A DNA stretch of 64,000 nt from Patagioenas fasciata (lineage: Eukaryota > Chordata > Aves > Columbiformes > Columbidae): assembly GCF_037038585.1 (NCBI RefSeq), contig NC_092525.1, positions 19,302,867-19,366,866 on the forward strand, given 5' to 3'. The notes under the pieces were generated by a model. It did no database searches. It was not told the origin of the DNA and saw only the letters and a list, made by a program, of their open reading frames with translations. Shown here piece by piece: positions 1 through 13,800 of this stretch. The translations under genes and the position numbers were made by a program. Each line of letters begins with the position of its first letter. The stretch's first letter is position 1.

Positions 1-3000
1 AACAGAGCCTCCATCTCAGGGTTTCCACAAAGTGGTAAAAGTGATGGAAACTACGTGAAGATGAACCCAAATGCTTCTGCATGTCCATTCCATTGCACAG
101 CATGAGGATTTTCAAATTGCTCAGCATGTTCAAATGCAGATTTACTGAGAAGTTTGCCTGTATGAAGTCTCACTGGATAAAGAGCCTAAAATTCAGCGCA
201 ACACTGTGCCCTGAGTTACAACAGGACTGTGTTACTTCAGTTGTTCACTAATGTAAGGTTATAGAGATATTTAAGCTCTCTGAAGATCTTCTACTTCCAA
301 AGAGGTCAGCAAAGAGACACCCCTTTAAAACTGGAGTAACACTGTGGAAATTTGACTTAAATCCTCAGTAGTTGTCTCCATTCCCTTCTCTCACAGAGGG
401 AATGAGAAATGGCCAAACCCTCTGGATGGTGCTGTGTGAATTGGCAGAGATTGGATCATTGGGAGAACATGAGTTTGCTGAGCTCTGCAAGTGACAGGGC
501 TGTGTAACTCATGTGGCACTTTCACCCAGCGGACAACACTTGCACAGCAAAGCAAAGCTTTCCTGCTCTTAGAGAGACTGAGACTATGATCTGCCCTTTG
601 GAAAAGGGGTGGCAGCACATGGTGGGGGAGCAAGGGCTCACAGAAACAGAGGAGGCAGAAAACAAAATTTCAGGGCTTGCTTCCTGATTAAGTTTGTTAT
701 TTTCTCCATATACAAGTTTACCAATCAGTAAAATACCCCTCTAGAGCACTGACAGGTCTTTATTGGAACTTAGCTACGTATATCTACTGCTGGAAATGCA
801 AAGTATCGCTGCAGAAGCCAGTGCACTTTTGATGGGACATGTGGCCTTTAACCCTGCTGATTCCAGAGGAAAGTTGGCACAGGTTATTAGTGACAGATTT
901 TCCCCAGCTGATGGTTATTTGGAGAAGAGCAAGAAATAACTCAGGGCTCTAAGGAGATTCTTGCCTCTGCTCATTTCAAACCTGTAATTCTGGTCCTACA
1001 TGGAAGTGACAGAGGAGACGCCAGAGACTGAACGGATCCTGCGGAGGACGAGCCCCTTGCAGCACGGGCGTCTTTCCGGCAGGTCTGAGGTGAAGATGAT
1101 TGATGAGATCAGTGTGGGATCCCTGCTCTCTCTCTACCGACACCTTTAATGCACATAAAGAAGAGAAATTCTGGTCTTCAGCTCTGTCATTCAAAAGATT
1201 CTTTGTAGAACTATGTTTCTTACAAAGTAATTATAACTGCAAATTAGGAATGGGGGTGTTCTAGCACCTCCTTACATCTCTCTCATAGGCATCTAAAATA
1301 AAATGAGCGTTGTGAAACTATTGTAACCTTCCGTTATAGGTTCAAGTCAGAAATGAAACTGAGACATTCAGTTAGGTGCAGACACTGTATTTGTTGGCTT
1401 TACTACCCATTTCTAATCCCAGCAAACCTATTTTCTGCACTAAACAGTCCGGTGTATTTGTAGCAACTTTAAATACATGTACAACTCACATAAAGCACAG
1501 CTGATCTTATTGAAACTGGGCTTTTGTTACACAGCTTTTGCCCCTGTGGAGCACCATGTCCTCAGCTCCTCCTGAGAGGAGGACACCCAGGGCTAATGGA
1601 GTTTTTTCCATTGACCTCTACAGATAAGTTTGGTTCAGACCAATGTTTCTCAGGGACTGGTGTACAGATTGTAAGAAGACCACATGCAACCTAAAGTTCA
1701 TTGAATTGGGTGGGTTGTGGTTAGATTTTCTAGCTCCAGGATTTCTATTTAATCAATAATTTTGTTGCTGTGAGGACTTCTAATTACAGCAGGTTCTCAG
1801 TCTGGTGGATTCCTGGGGACAGCCAGAGCCTGACCTACTGAGCTGGCCTTCCCATACAGGCTGAAATTTCTTCCTGGAGAAATGGTTTTCTGGAATTCAG
1901 TGGGCTTTGCTCTTATGTAAAGATATTTCATAGCAGCTTTTTTAATAGACTGGTTCTCAAACCTCTAAAATTTTCTCTTTGGATGCTCAGCCAAATTATA
2001 AAAATGAGAGTTTCAAAGCAGTGCAACAAACCCTTTTCTAAAAGAGTGTTTGAATCATTCCCTGTAACAGCCAGATTATAGGGACACACCCAGGGCCCAA
2101 ATATAATATATAATGCCTGGGCCACGAGCAGAGCAGAGCCTGAGATCTTAAGATACCATTTAAACATATGTAGCAACTGTGACCTCCACTCTTCTAACGA
2201 CTGGAGTCTTCAGCAAGGAAAGGCAGAACTATTGAACGAAAAATGTTACTGTCAGAGTGTATTTTACTATCTGAAGTATTTTATTGACTGCCTCAAGGGA
2301 ATCAATGTATTAAATAAGCATAACTGCATTAGGAAAACAGAGAGATTGTCATATGCATTCCTGTGTTTTAAATTCATGCTGTTTCACGTTACGTGTGACT
2401 TGTTCAGCTGGTGAGGGTTTAGGAAAGTCTTGAGAAAGGAAGTGATCTTAACATTTGAAATTTATTTATAAAACAGATCCAGAAACTGAAGGTAAAAAAA
2501 ATATTTGTCTAAATATATGACTGCATAAAATTGGAGTAAAAAACTAAATAAATAATAGGGATGCATATGGAAAATAAATATATTTAAACCAATTTAAAAT
2601 TGTGAAGAATAATTCAAAAGGAGAAAGCAAATGCAAGACCAGGCAATACAATATATAGCATGTGTGCATCTGGTGGTTACACATATCTGTACTTTACCGC
2701 AGAGTTCATCATGACAAGGACCTGACCACAAACCTTTTGCACAGGTTTAAGGAGGGTACAAAAGAATTGTGGTCTATGTGTTTTAGAAACCACACAGGTA
2801 CTCACTGATGCTCGGGGTATGTTTTTACATTCTGACTACGTTATTTTGAATTAACACCTTTATTTCAAACCATTGCATTACCAGAATTTTACTTTCAGCT
2901 CCCTCTAGGACTGATGACATCCTTAGCCTAACACTGTAGGTATATCAGTGTAGATGTATATGTTTGAAGGACTTCTGAGTTATCGTATGGTCAGCCATGT

Positions 3001-5054
3001 ATTTAATCCCATGGTTAATCCCTTGGATGCCATGCTATGTTCGCCTTGAGGCTTGTTTCAAGGTCTTGATTAACACCACCGCTCCATGCCTAGTTAAGCT
3101 GGCAGAAACCTGTTCTGCCACCAAAATGGGTTTCCTGTCCCCCATGTTCTCCAGATGGCCGATCGTGCTCCCTCCCTCTGTGTCGGCACAGGTGTTTCTC
3201 TGGCCATGCAGTGAGAGATCAGAAAACTGATCTCAGTGAAAACTGACCTGGTTTAAAAAGAGAAATGCCTGGTTTTCAGATAGCCCGTTTCCCTGGCCGG
3301 GTTCACTGAGTGTCTGTGAGGGGGAGCGATGGTGGAGTGGGCAGCTGGGGTTGGGAAAAGGAGGACGGGGCTCCTCCTCGGTCAGCTTCTCTGGATGCAC
3401 GGGGAAGTGCAGCGTGAATGTATTTGAGCAGTACCCAGGCACTGGTATCCAGTCGGATTACAGATCTCTCCACAGACCTGCATGAGGAGAACACGTCACC
3501 CACCACCAAGCTGCTGAAGAAGTAGCTCCCTCTGAGAATATCAGCCACACAAGTAAGTCCCTCTGGGATTTGCAGCTGCTGCTTGGTAGAAGTTGCCTGT
3601 GCATATGCTTTTCACTTGTGGTGAGGGAATTCTTTATAATCGAAATCAACCCAAACCTGGCCGCTAAACACATTGTAATTTTAGACCTTTAAAATCTGAG
3701 AAGTTTTCTCCCTGGTGAAATTACAGGCTGCACTAGTATATTGCATTAGGAACAACCTGAGGCTTCCATGTCAACCTCTCAAACTCATAGGCGCCTATAG
3801 ACACTGCAGGTCCTTTTGGTTTCCGTTAAGTTAGGAATATTCAGTTTATCTCCCAAAGGCTGGATTCAGCCCATCAAGAAAGACCACCACATCTGAGAAG
3901 TGGGTCACTTGTTAGGTGGCACCAGTTTGCTCACAGATGCTGTTTTTCATGAGCACGAGTGATCTTCCCACCTGAAGTGTCCACCACAAGACCACAGGAG
4001 ATTCCATCTCCATTACACGACAATGACGCGTCTACCCACGTGATGGCACCACACAGGACAGTGGGGCTGTGCGGCCAGATGCCAACTGCGTTTTCTGTTA
4101 CACGATTTATTACATGGCAGCAAGTAGAAAATACATATGGTCACTTGACCATCCAAAAGGACAACTGTCACGTTGTGCTGGATACAAGCATTTTAGTCAA
4201 ATGATTGCTACAGCGCTGGACACGTGTAAGAGGGAGAAGCTCTTGAATGCCATCACGGGCTGCCCCTCTGCCTGCCCCAGCCAAAGAAATTCTTGTTCTC
4301 CGAGAGACGGCTGAGTAATAATGATCCTCTCCTATGTGCTAATCTATTTATTTAGCAATAGATGATGCATTTGCCACGTTACACAGAATCCTGCTTTGAC
4401 TCTGAGTTGTGGCTCCTCTCTGTGGGTATGGTTCCCACATGCCCTTGTTGTGGTTTGCTGCGTGAGCTGGGCTGCAGCGGGTGTTCTCTCTGAGATCACA
4501 TTTACTCTCAGGTGGCTTGGCACAATGCTTTAGAAAATGAGGCAGATTTGGGCAGGAAGCAGCATCTCCCACACACAGAGTGGTACCAAAGCTATTCAGA
4601 TGACTGCCATACCCATTGAAATGAGAGGAGATGAAGATGAACTCCACCCAAATTACTGGGTTGATGATTTGCATTTTATCTGGGTCCTATTCCATTTCTG
4701 ACAGTAAACTCTGTATTGTGATCCAAAGGGTGCCTATTAAGATTTTAAAAAATTATTTGATTAGTTTGTGTAGAAGAATCTGTTGTGCAACACAGCTTTC
4801 TATACTAAATATCAACGTGGCTTTTTGAGTGCAAAAGGCTGGGTTCCCTGACATCAGGGATCAGGATTTCATTAACACCATGCAAAGTTGGTAGCGGAGT
4901 GGCTGGCACTATGTTTTTGAACTCAGGTCTACTCCAAAATACTCTTTCGGTCCCTTTTACCAATTTTTTCTGCAGGTCGAGAATGACAGAAGCTGTCGTT
5001 GAAGCTGCTCCTCCCCTTGGCAGCAATGCAGAGCGTTCCCACATCTGTGGTGCA

Positions 5055-5130
5055 GAGAGGACATCCATCCTGTGAGAGGACATCCATTCTGTGAGAGGAC
5101 ATTTGTCCTGTGAGAGGACATTCGTCCTCT
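5055..5130. repeat. Minisatellite, four copies of a 19-bp unit
   Basis: Four head-to-tail units of GAGAGGACATCCATCCTGT start at 5055, 5074, 5093 and 5112. Units differ at only a few places, mainly CCATC, CCATT, TTGTC and TCGTC in the second half, and the last unit ends CTCT. The unit is not a multiple of three, so the short minus-strand frames across it shift between copies and are not a protein repeat. Confidence 0.95.
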
Positions 5131-5403
5131 GCCACGGAGTGCAGAGCTCTCTGCTCCCTGCCCTCCCTCTGCCCCGCCGAGATGCAGCGCTGGCACCTGG
5201 AAATTACTCTGGTGTGGAAGGCGGCGTGGCCAGAATGCAGCCAGCTTCTCCTCTGATAAATTAATGTGAGATGTTTTGATTAGGTGTGTGACAGAGACCT
5301 CTGTGTAATTACTGCCTAACACAATGTCTGAAATACAGCGTCAGGACGACCTCGCCCCCCGTTCCAAGATGTTATACTTAATTAAACCTCACTTCTTTTA
5401 TTC

Positions 5404-5419
5404 TTTTTTTTTTTTTTTT
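5404..5419. repeat. Poly(T) tract
   Basis: Sixteen consecutive T bases. Confidence 0.9.
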
Positions 5420-6603
5420 CCTTAAGACAGGAGAAACTGCAACAGGGAAAGAAGATCAAGCAACCAGAAAAAATGTAATAGAAATAAAAGATGGAATGGG
5501 CAGATTTTAACAAGTATTGAGGGCAAAATAAAACTCCTTAAAGAGTTTGAACTCCTTTGAATGAACTTTTACAAAAGAGAGTAAAGGCGAAATCAATCAT
5601 CCAGACGCAAATAACTAGTTTCATTTACAAGTTTTTGTGGAAGATTTTTTTTGTTCAACCAGCTATTTTGGAATTCAAATTCTATTCCTATTTTTGCTCT
5701 TCCGTTTTACCTGTGTTTGAGGTAAAGCGTGAAACTTCCTCTAAATGCCAAGCTGAAGTAGTTCATCCTTAGGATATTGTTTTAAACATAATTGAATTGC
5801 TGGGCTACATTAAACATTGTAGTGTTTTAAGCAGGGGAAATAATTTAATGATGTAGTCTTTAAGACAGTTAATTAGCCTGGCATGTATGAAAGTGTAACA
5901 AGAACACCACCTACTGTAAAAGTGAATGTTCTGCACTCTGAGCACTAATTCCTTATAGCTTTACCCTGTGTGGAAATCGTTAACCCCTTTTTTGTCAGAA
6001 GTTTTTAGGTAAAATTTTCGAGTTTGGAGTTGGTAATTGCAGCTCTTGCCAGCATTAGCCAGAGGTAAAATCTAAGAGATAAAATAAATCACAATCGGTT
6101 TAAACATCAGGAGCGATCATTTCTGAAAAGATTATTCTGGGGTCTGGTACAAGTCATTTTCATAATTATGATGGATTTTTTAGCTGGAAATAGTAAGGAT
6201 TTAGCTAAAATTTCTGGTGATGTCAGCACGGTTTTTAGAAAATTGCTTGTGGTGACCCTGCTGCAATATTGCTGTATTGCTGGTTCGATTTATCCACCGT
6301 AAGATGGCCTGTAAATGATAACATCTAGCACTCCGTTGCCTTAGCAGAAGGTGGCATAGGTCGTGGTGCTGGGGAAAACAGCCTGGTCCTGCCATAGCTC
6401 TTTATTTTGAGAACAGAAAGCAGGGTCTATGTCTCCCACGCAGCCTGAGCATGTCGCAGGATTTGCGCACTTGGAAAGGTTTTGTCCAAAGCAAGGCAGG
6501 ACTGAGGCTTCTCAAAAAGGTCTGTAGGCTCAGAGCACCCAGAGTCTTCCAAACACAGTCACCAGCTTTTATCAAAACTTACACAAAGCCTGGTGTAGCT
6601 TCA

Positions 6604-7005
6604 TCTTATGGGGAGCAGTTGAGGGACCTGGGGCTGTTCAGCCTGGAGAACAGGAGGCTGAGGGGAGACCTTATCGCTGTCTACAACTGCCTGAAAGGAG
6701 GATGTAGCGTGGAGGGTTTGGTCTCTTCTCTCAAGTAACAAGTGACAGGACAAGCGAAAATGGCCTCAAGTTGCACCAGGGGAGATTTAGGTTGGACATT
6801 AGGAAAAACTTCTTCCTGGAAAGGATTGTTGGGCATTGGAACAGGCTGCCCAGGGCAGTGGTGGAGTCACCATCCCTGGAGAAGTTTAAAAGGCATTTAG
6901 ACGAGGTTCTTAAGGCCATGGTTTAGTGCCAGAGTTAGGGTATGGTTGGACTCGATGATCCTGAGGGTCTCTTCCAACTGAAATGATTCTGTATTTCTGT
7001 GATTT
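6604..7005 (+). mobile_element. CR1 LINE, 3' end (5'-truncated copy)
   Basis: About 400 bases match the 3' region of avian chicken-repeat-1 retrotransposons. Characteristic phrases in order are GAGCAGTTGAGGGACCTGGG, CTGTTCAGCCTGGAGAACAG, CTACAACTGCCTGAAAGGAG, GAACAGGCTGCCCAGGGCAG and GGTTGGACTCGATGATCCTG, ending in the family's short repeat tail (ATGATTCTGT ATTTCTGTG). CR1 copies are normally 5'-truncated on insertion, as here. The reading frames across it are broken, so it is not active. It lies in the opposite orientation to NFIA. I do not assign a subfamily. Confidence 0.95.
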
Positions 7006-7804
7006 ATCTTTCTGTAGCAGAGCCATGATGTTGACTGTACTAACACTCCAGGTTTGAAATCTCCAGTCCTCAGAGACCTTTCGCTCCTCCTATGGAAGGC
7101 ACCTACAACTAGTTACAGAAGACCAGACAGCTGCTTGTTTTCCATGTTGCTGGGTGAGTTGTTGGACAATTCAATGAGATTATAACATCTTCCACTAAAA
7201 GGATCAAAAAAGGAAGAAGAAATCTGATGGGGAGAAACAGTGAGGGAATTCTTCAAGGGAACAAAGCATAGCGCTGGCATTGTTGAAGGCAATAGAGATG
7301 TTGCTCTTACTTCCAACGGCCCCCAGTTTTACTCAAAGTCACTTTCAGCTTTTATGTCTGCTGTGGAAAGTGTTTAGCAGGGCAGATTTTTCTCCTCCAG
7401 TCAGAGAGCAGATTTTGTGTTTTGCAAGCGATGTTCGGCGCTGGCAGGGATGGGAGCGTTTCTGATTAAACAAACTCCCTAATAGACCAAGTCTTGCGCT
7501 GCTAAACTCGCATGCATTATTGCGCAGGAGGCCAAGCATATTTCAGCCACAATGATGGAGTGGGCAGCACTCTGTCAGATCAATTATGTACAAGGCCCAT
7601 CTTCTCTACGATTCCCTCGATTTTTCCTCCTGACAGTTCACCTTGTGCCCAACCTTCTGTTCTCACGGAGAAAAACCTGCAGACAATAGAAAACCTAAGG
7701 CTGTTTTTCCTCGCTGCAAAATGGCGTAAAGTAACTCTTTCCTGTCAGGTTCCTCATGACTTTTCACACAAATTTATCTTCCCCAGTTTAGGGGATTTAT
7801 AGCC

Positions 7805-7848
7805 TCTTCTTTCTTTCTTTCTTTCTTTCTTTCTCCTTTTTTTGGGTT
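7805..7848. repeat. (CTTT)n microsatellite
   Basis: Six perfect CTTT units (7809-7832) within a longer pyrimidine tract. Confidence 0.95.
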
Positions 7849-10800
7849 CTCTTTGGTAATGTCACGAAAATAGTGAATCCACTCTAGTCTGCTGGTTCAC
7901 CGCTGTGGTCCATGTGCTGTTAACAGCATTGCAGCTGGTGGCGGGTACTCCCGCCTGCTCCATCTTCAATGAGGAGCTTCTGCGCTAGAGCTCGGGTGCT
8001 GCCCATTCCCCGTTCCAGGACAGGACACCTGGTCCACATCAAGGTACGGCCTGACCAACATCCTGCATTTTAGCAAATGTTTCATTTCAGGACATAGCAG
8101 GAGAGTCCTGGGAGAGACTGTTCAGTTCCATGTCAATGATCTGATGCAAGTGGCCTCAACCATCTCTAATCAGTTCTGCCCTGTGGTATTTAATTTAAAG
8201 AATGACTTTGAATTTACTAAGTGAGGGCAAATATCAGCCCATATTGCCTGGACTAATTCAAAGCAGATTTCATGAGAGTGAGGTATTGAATAAAAATGAA
8301 CCGAATGATGTGAGCTGGGGCAACTTCAGAGAAGAGAACTCATCTGAAGCGGGTAGCTCATCTTTCTCCATCCTGTAAGTCAAATTGTACACCTGGGTCA
8401 GCAAAACGAACTCTGGTGCTGCAGACAACCAGGAAAACCAGGCGGAGAGGGAGGAATTGAGTGGCTCAGGAAAAGTTTCTAATATTCCTTCTATTCAGAA
8501 GGAGGATACTAGAGAGCATGTTTTATTCGTATGAATTCAGTTGCGTGTGAGCAAAACCAACACAAAGCACAGTCAAGCAATCAAGCACATTGTTATAGGT
8601 GGAGTTAGACTCCCCATATATCATAAATAGAAGTAGTCCTAAAGTGAAAGAAAGCTCAGACAGATGTATGTGTGCAAATGCAAACCAGAACTGATGGCTA
8701 TCGGGGACCTCGTGGAGTCCTTACAACACAGTGGGGTGGGAAGCTCAGGACCCTTTCTCTGCCTTTGCTAGAATTGTCTAAGACATCCCTGCAGATAAAG
8801 CTTCAGATGAAGAATTTTGGCTTAGCTAAATTGTGCAAACTGACCAGCGTTTGTGATGTCTGCAAGCAGAGAGAGCCTCGTGCTTTCCCGTGCAAGACAG
8901 GAGCTGCCTTGAAGTTGGTGCAAAGAACCTGAAACGCAGCTGGAACAACTCAGGAGCGCTGACCACAGCCCAAGCCCCGAAGGAGCCGAGACTGCAGAGA
9001 CTGCTCCAGCCAAGAGAAAGAACACATTTTTTTGGTTCAGATTGATATCTTCTACAAAAGCCTTGTCTTCCTAACAAACTAACTTCCTTTTCTAACCTCC
9101 ACCTTACCTCACCAAAAGACTGTTGTCTTTTGATAGGGCAGAAATTAAGCCATTATTCTACCCGTGTCACTTGAACCTGGGGAGAATTCAAGCGCCTGAT
9201 AATATGGGTTTTCCATGTAGTCTTTTTTTCACTTCTCACCATTTTCCCTTTTACTTTGATCTGACAAGTTCCACTCTCACTTTCCAATCTTACTTGTCTC
9301 TCCCTCTGTAATGAGAACACCTATAGCAGATATATTATGTGATGTATTGTGTCAAGCAGTCACAACACTCTAGGATCACTGTGTTATGGAATAAAGACTA
9401 CGCAAGGCAACGTGGAAAGATTCATCCATGAAAAGTCATTATATTATTTGATTGAGAAATACTATTCTCCAAGACGATCTTAGCATTTTTGGTCTCTGAT
9501 ACACAAATTGGTTTAAAAAGGGAAACTGTGCATAGTAAAAATTCAAGCTTCAATAGCTAAGGAATCTGCAGTAAAATGTTTTCAAATATACGCAAGTGCC
9601 ATTACATGGTATAAAATGTTTTTTATAGCTAATTACTTCTCCTATCAATGACTGTAGCAGAACCTTTCTAAAAAGGTGCCCTGGAATGCGCAAGATTACA
9701 TCTTTAAAGATACCTCATGTATCTTCAGCAACAAAGAACAATTAGTTTTTTCTCAGTGGAAAAGGTCAGCACTTTACCTGGTCTCTGATATTTAAGGTTT
9801 TAATTAAAGATCAACCATGTAATGATGATGGCTGATGGTGTCGTGCTCTGTGTTGTTAAGGCTGACTGCAGGCAACCTGAGCCCTTGAATCCTTTTCCTT
9901 CCTATTTGAGCAAATTTCTAGTAAATTCCTTGAAATTTTTGACCTGTATGTGAAGTTCTGACCTCTAACCATGATCCGGCCCAAGGAGAACACCGAAAAA
10001 AAACAAATCAGCTGGAAACTGGTCCTGAAACAGAACATAGCTCACCTGAACATTTTCGCTTTATCGGGCAGTGATTTGAGAATGTTTAACCCCGCTGCTG
10101 AATCTTGTCATTTGAGCTCCTAACACTCCTGCTTTTCTGCTGGGTGCACTTTTGAAGGAAGGGACCCAATAACCTAGATTACTAGTGAATATTTCAACCT
10201 GACAGCTCACTATCCATCTGACAGCAGTGCTGTGACAACACGTCTGGGTCAGATTCGACACTATTATGTAAGCCACCAACCAAACCTTTTTTTGAATACA
10301 TTAAAGGCTGCTTAAGTACAAAACCCACCCATGCAAATCTTAAAATGCAGGGAAGTATTTGGCTAAGGAGAGCTTTTGGACACCCCTTTGTGCCCACACA
10401 TTATAGCAAGCGATCACACCGAGAAACAGCCTCCACAAGAAACTCCTTTGCATTTCCAGCATCCAAGAAATGTAACACATACTCAAATTCCTCTGGCAAA
10501 AACCTTAACTCTGACCTCAGCTGGAAGACGGCAACGCTAGCTTTGGAAGAGGAACCTCTGATGGCGGGTAACTCTTGGGTGGAAGGAGGCAGAGGAGGGA
10601 AATCAGCTCTGGGAAAATGTCTGCATGGACAACATGGTTTGGTTTGGTTTGTTTTTTTCAGTCTACAGCATGATATCCAACATTTCTTAAATCACCAGTT
10701 TGTATCCAGGACTGGGAAAGGGATGAAGGTGGTAGGACCTGAGGTGAGGTACCTCTGTCCCTTTTGGCAGGGCTTGGCGAGGTTTTGGCCAGTGCCACCA

Positions 10801-13800
10801 GACAGATGTTCGCTACAATTGGAAGCTCAGTCATTTCTTCTGGTCAAAATCCTTTCTCAGTGCTTCTGGAGCCCTTCAGCTGTATGTTGTTTCTGACTCG
10901 ACCATTTTGAGCTTGGTTTAAATAGGGCACTCATAAGCAGAATGAAAGGTGCCCAGAAAGTTCTACACAGCTCTTTGAGGTGTTTTATATTAACACCTCA
11001 GAGGTTATCTGTCCCAGCAGTGTTTCATAGCTCCCGAAATGACTTTTTATGCCACTGGTTGATCCTGTGCTATAGCCCTTTATCCAAACCAGCCACTGGT
11101 CTCTTTTGGGCAGAAGTGGGGACACAGAGGAACTGGGAGGGGACCAGCATGTGGAGATGCTGCCTTCAGAGCTGCAAATTTCGGCAGCAGGACTGGCTGC
11201 TTGAGGGTTTGAACAGCGTGTGGCAGGGCTGGCTCCAGGCCAGGCACCGCGAGAGCCCTGGAGACACGTTCCTGCTAGGGCAGGTGCTCTCAGCTCCCAA
11301 AGAGATATCACTTATGAGGCATATTTCATGCCCTGCACGGTGGCCTCTCTCACCTGAATGTCGTGTCAGTGTCACCGGTTCTTGCTGAATTTGGAGCTCA
11401 GCAGTTCCTGGGAGCTGGGAGCATCTGTCCGGAGGCAGGATATTGCTTATCAGCATCTTGGTTCCTTAGGAGACTGATTCTCTGAACTCCTGCTGAGCTG
11501 TTACCCAAAGGCTTTCATCTGAGAATGAAAGAAGCGCTTTGCACCCCCCTCCTGAAGGACTGCTGACCCATGGGCCATCAGGTCACACAATCTAGAACAG
11601 CCTAGACTCTGCCTGTGCTCCCCAGAGGCACCAGCAGAGCTCATGAGGTGCACAAAGCAAGAAGATCAAGCAGAGAAAACTCCTCTAGTAGGAAGCACAG
11701 TCAGGAAGGAACTTCGTGGTGATGAGGTGGCCTCAGTACCATCCCCTAGTCACTAACAGGACCATCAGCACTGATCAGCCACGTTCTTGTGATTGCAAAA
11801 GGATGCGGTGACAGGGAGCCCCCCACGGAGGGCACAGATAGATGTGTCTATGAATATTGTACCAATTCTGCAAGTTAAAGCAGAATTTATTTACTAAGTA
11901 GGTCTGTCCTTCCTTTCCTTAAAATGTGACACGGTGACAGATCTTGCATAACCCCATCAAGGTTAGTGGAGGTACTTTGGATTTGCAGACTGCAAATCTG
12001 AGCAGACTTTGGCCTCCCTGGTTTTAAATGCTTCAGGAAACCTACACTCCTCATGCAGAAAAAAAAAAAAAGTGAGCACAATACTAAATTTCATCATTTC
12101 CTCATCATTCGCTGTGTATGCAGGGAAAGAAAACACACATTGTGCTGGTTTAGAAAGGAATACTTTCTTTGGGGCTACCAAGTAAGAACATCATGTTTCA
12201 TATATATGATATGCAAGGTATTTGATTATTTGTAAAGATGACTGTGATTCAGCAGCGCTGTGGGCTCTGTGAATCAGAGGGTGATGTGACGGGATGTTTA
12301 TTTGAAAGTCTTGTCTCCCTTCGAGCCCACAATGTCTCTAATCCTCAGCAACCTCCTTCCTCTCTCCCAGAAACAAGGTCTTTCCTGCACAGCCTGGTTC
12401 CTGCACTCCAGAGACCTCCCTGCCTCAGATTTTGAGGAGGTTACACATCGGTGTAGGCGAGATGTGTGTTACCTTCAAGAGTCCTCTGACAGGGGTGTAA
12501 ATTACCTGAGGTATGACTTACACGTGAAAATATGGCTACTTGTGGTGTAAAATCAGCTACTGCCGCTGATGGTTAAGAAGAAAAACTTGCCCATCACCTG
12601 TACCAAGTATCTGCAGTTACACCTGACTCAGATTGAGAAACTGAAGTCTTTCTGAAGGAGCCATTCTCTGAGCCATTGGTTGTTACAAGAGCAAACAGGA
12701 CCGATGTCTGAACTCCTGTATAACACGCACATCCTCATTAATGCCTTTTTAACCTCAGGCTTATGTTTTAGAGCATTGTTTGCTCCCAGTATTAACCCAG
12801 ATAGATGAGCTACTTGTAGGCATCTCATATCTCCCAATAAATCTATGAGGGAATGAGACCTTGCCTCTGATTTTTGAATTTATAATCAGCTTTCTCTTTT
12901 AATGGACATCCAAATGCTTGTACTCTAAGCATGGGGAATGGCTATCAGTATAAAAAGAGGGGAAGATGGAAGAAAATAATATCATTTCTGTTACTTTAGT
13001 TTCTGTAATTTTATTAGGCACTGCCCCTGTGTACTCACATACTGATTTCTATTACCCACTTTCCTCTACCAGCTGCACTCGGAAGAGTAAGAGGCACAGT
13101 GGCCCGTGACTGGGTAGGTCAGCATTTTTTATTTCCTTTCAGCTCACTCTAATGAAAAGCACATGCATCCAGTAAATCTTGACTTTTCCCTTATTAAACC
13201 AGTCGATGTTCATTACTGAGGTCTCTGCCTGGCTGGGTGGGAATCAATAAGATGATCCTTTTAATCACCTTAGTAATCAACAAGCTATTTCTTATTTCAA
13301 TCTCAGCCCAGTAGTCATTGAAATCCAATGATTTATCTGCATTACACATGCACTCACACACACACGCTTACACAGCAGGGAGGTTTTATGTGTGTACAAA
13401 AGAGAAAGGCTAAATTTTGCAATACGCTTTAAATTATTGTGCCAGAAAAATACTCCCAATTTTATTATTTACTTCCTAGTAACCAGTACATACATGCCTG
13501 AGACAACCAAGTGGAGTTAGTTGACATGCCAGTGCCTGCAATGCAAAGGATGAAACTGCAGAAAATAAAGGGATTTTAGTAGAGAGAATGGCCACGAGGT
13601 TCATTATACTTGTCCTAAATCCACCTTCCCGATTTTTGCTTCTCATTCCCGTTTCTGGCTCACCCAGGCAGACAGTGCAGCTCTGAGAGCTCCCTGTGCC
13701 AGGAACCGGGTGAGTGCAGCTCTGCTACCCAACTGCAGGAAACGTTTGCCCCTCGGTGCCTTATCTTCCCCAGCTGTAAACTGGGGATAGTCAGGCTGGT

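Larger units (their letters stand above)
1..6603. other. Intronic block: no gene recognised
   Basis: Single-copy AT-rich DNA. Apart from the 19-bp minisatellite near 5.1 kb and a T tract, I see no coding signal. Open frames are short (up to about 120 codons), overlap on both strands and have no family features. Confidence 0.5.

Noticed and set aside
6451..6738. Plus-strand open frame running into CR1
   Set aside because: The second half is the CR1 3' region in a non-native frame; not a host gene.
10345..10896. Plus-strand open frame of 183 codons
   Set aside because: Mixed, unfamiliar sequence with a low-complexity GGTTTGGTTTGG stretch inside; no recognised family and no support from flanking signals.
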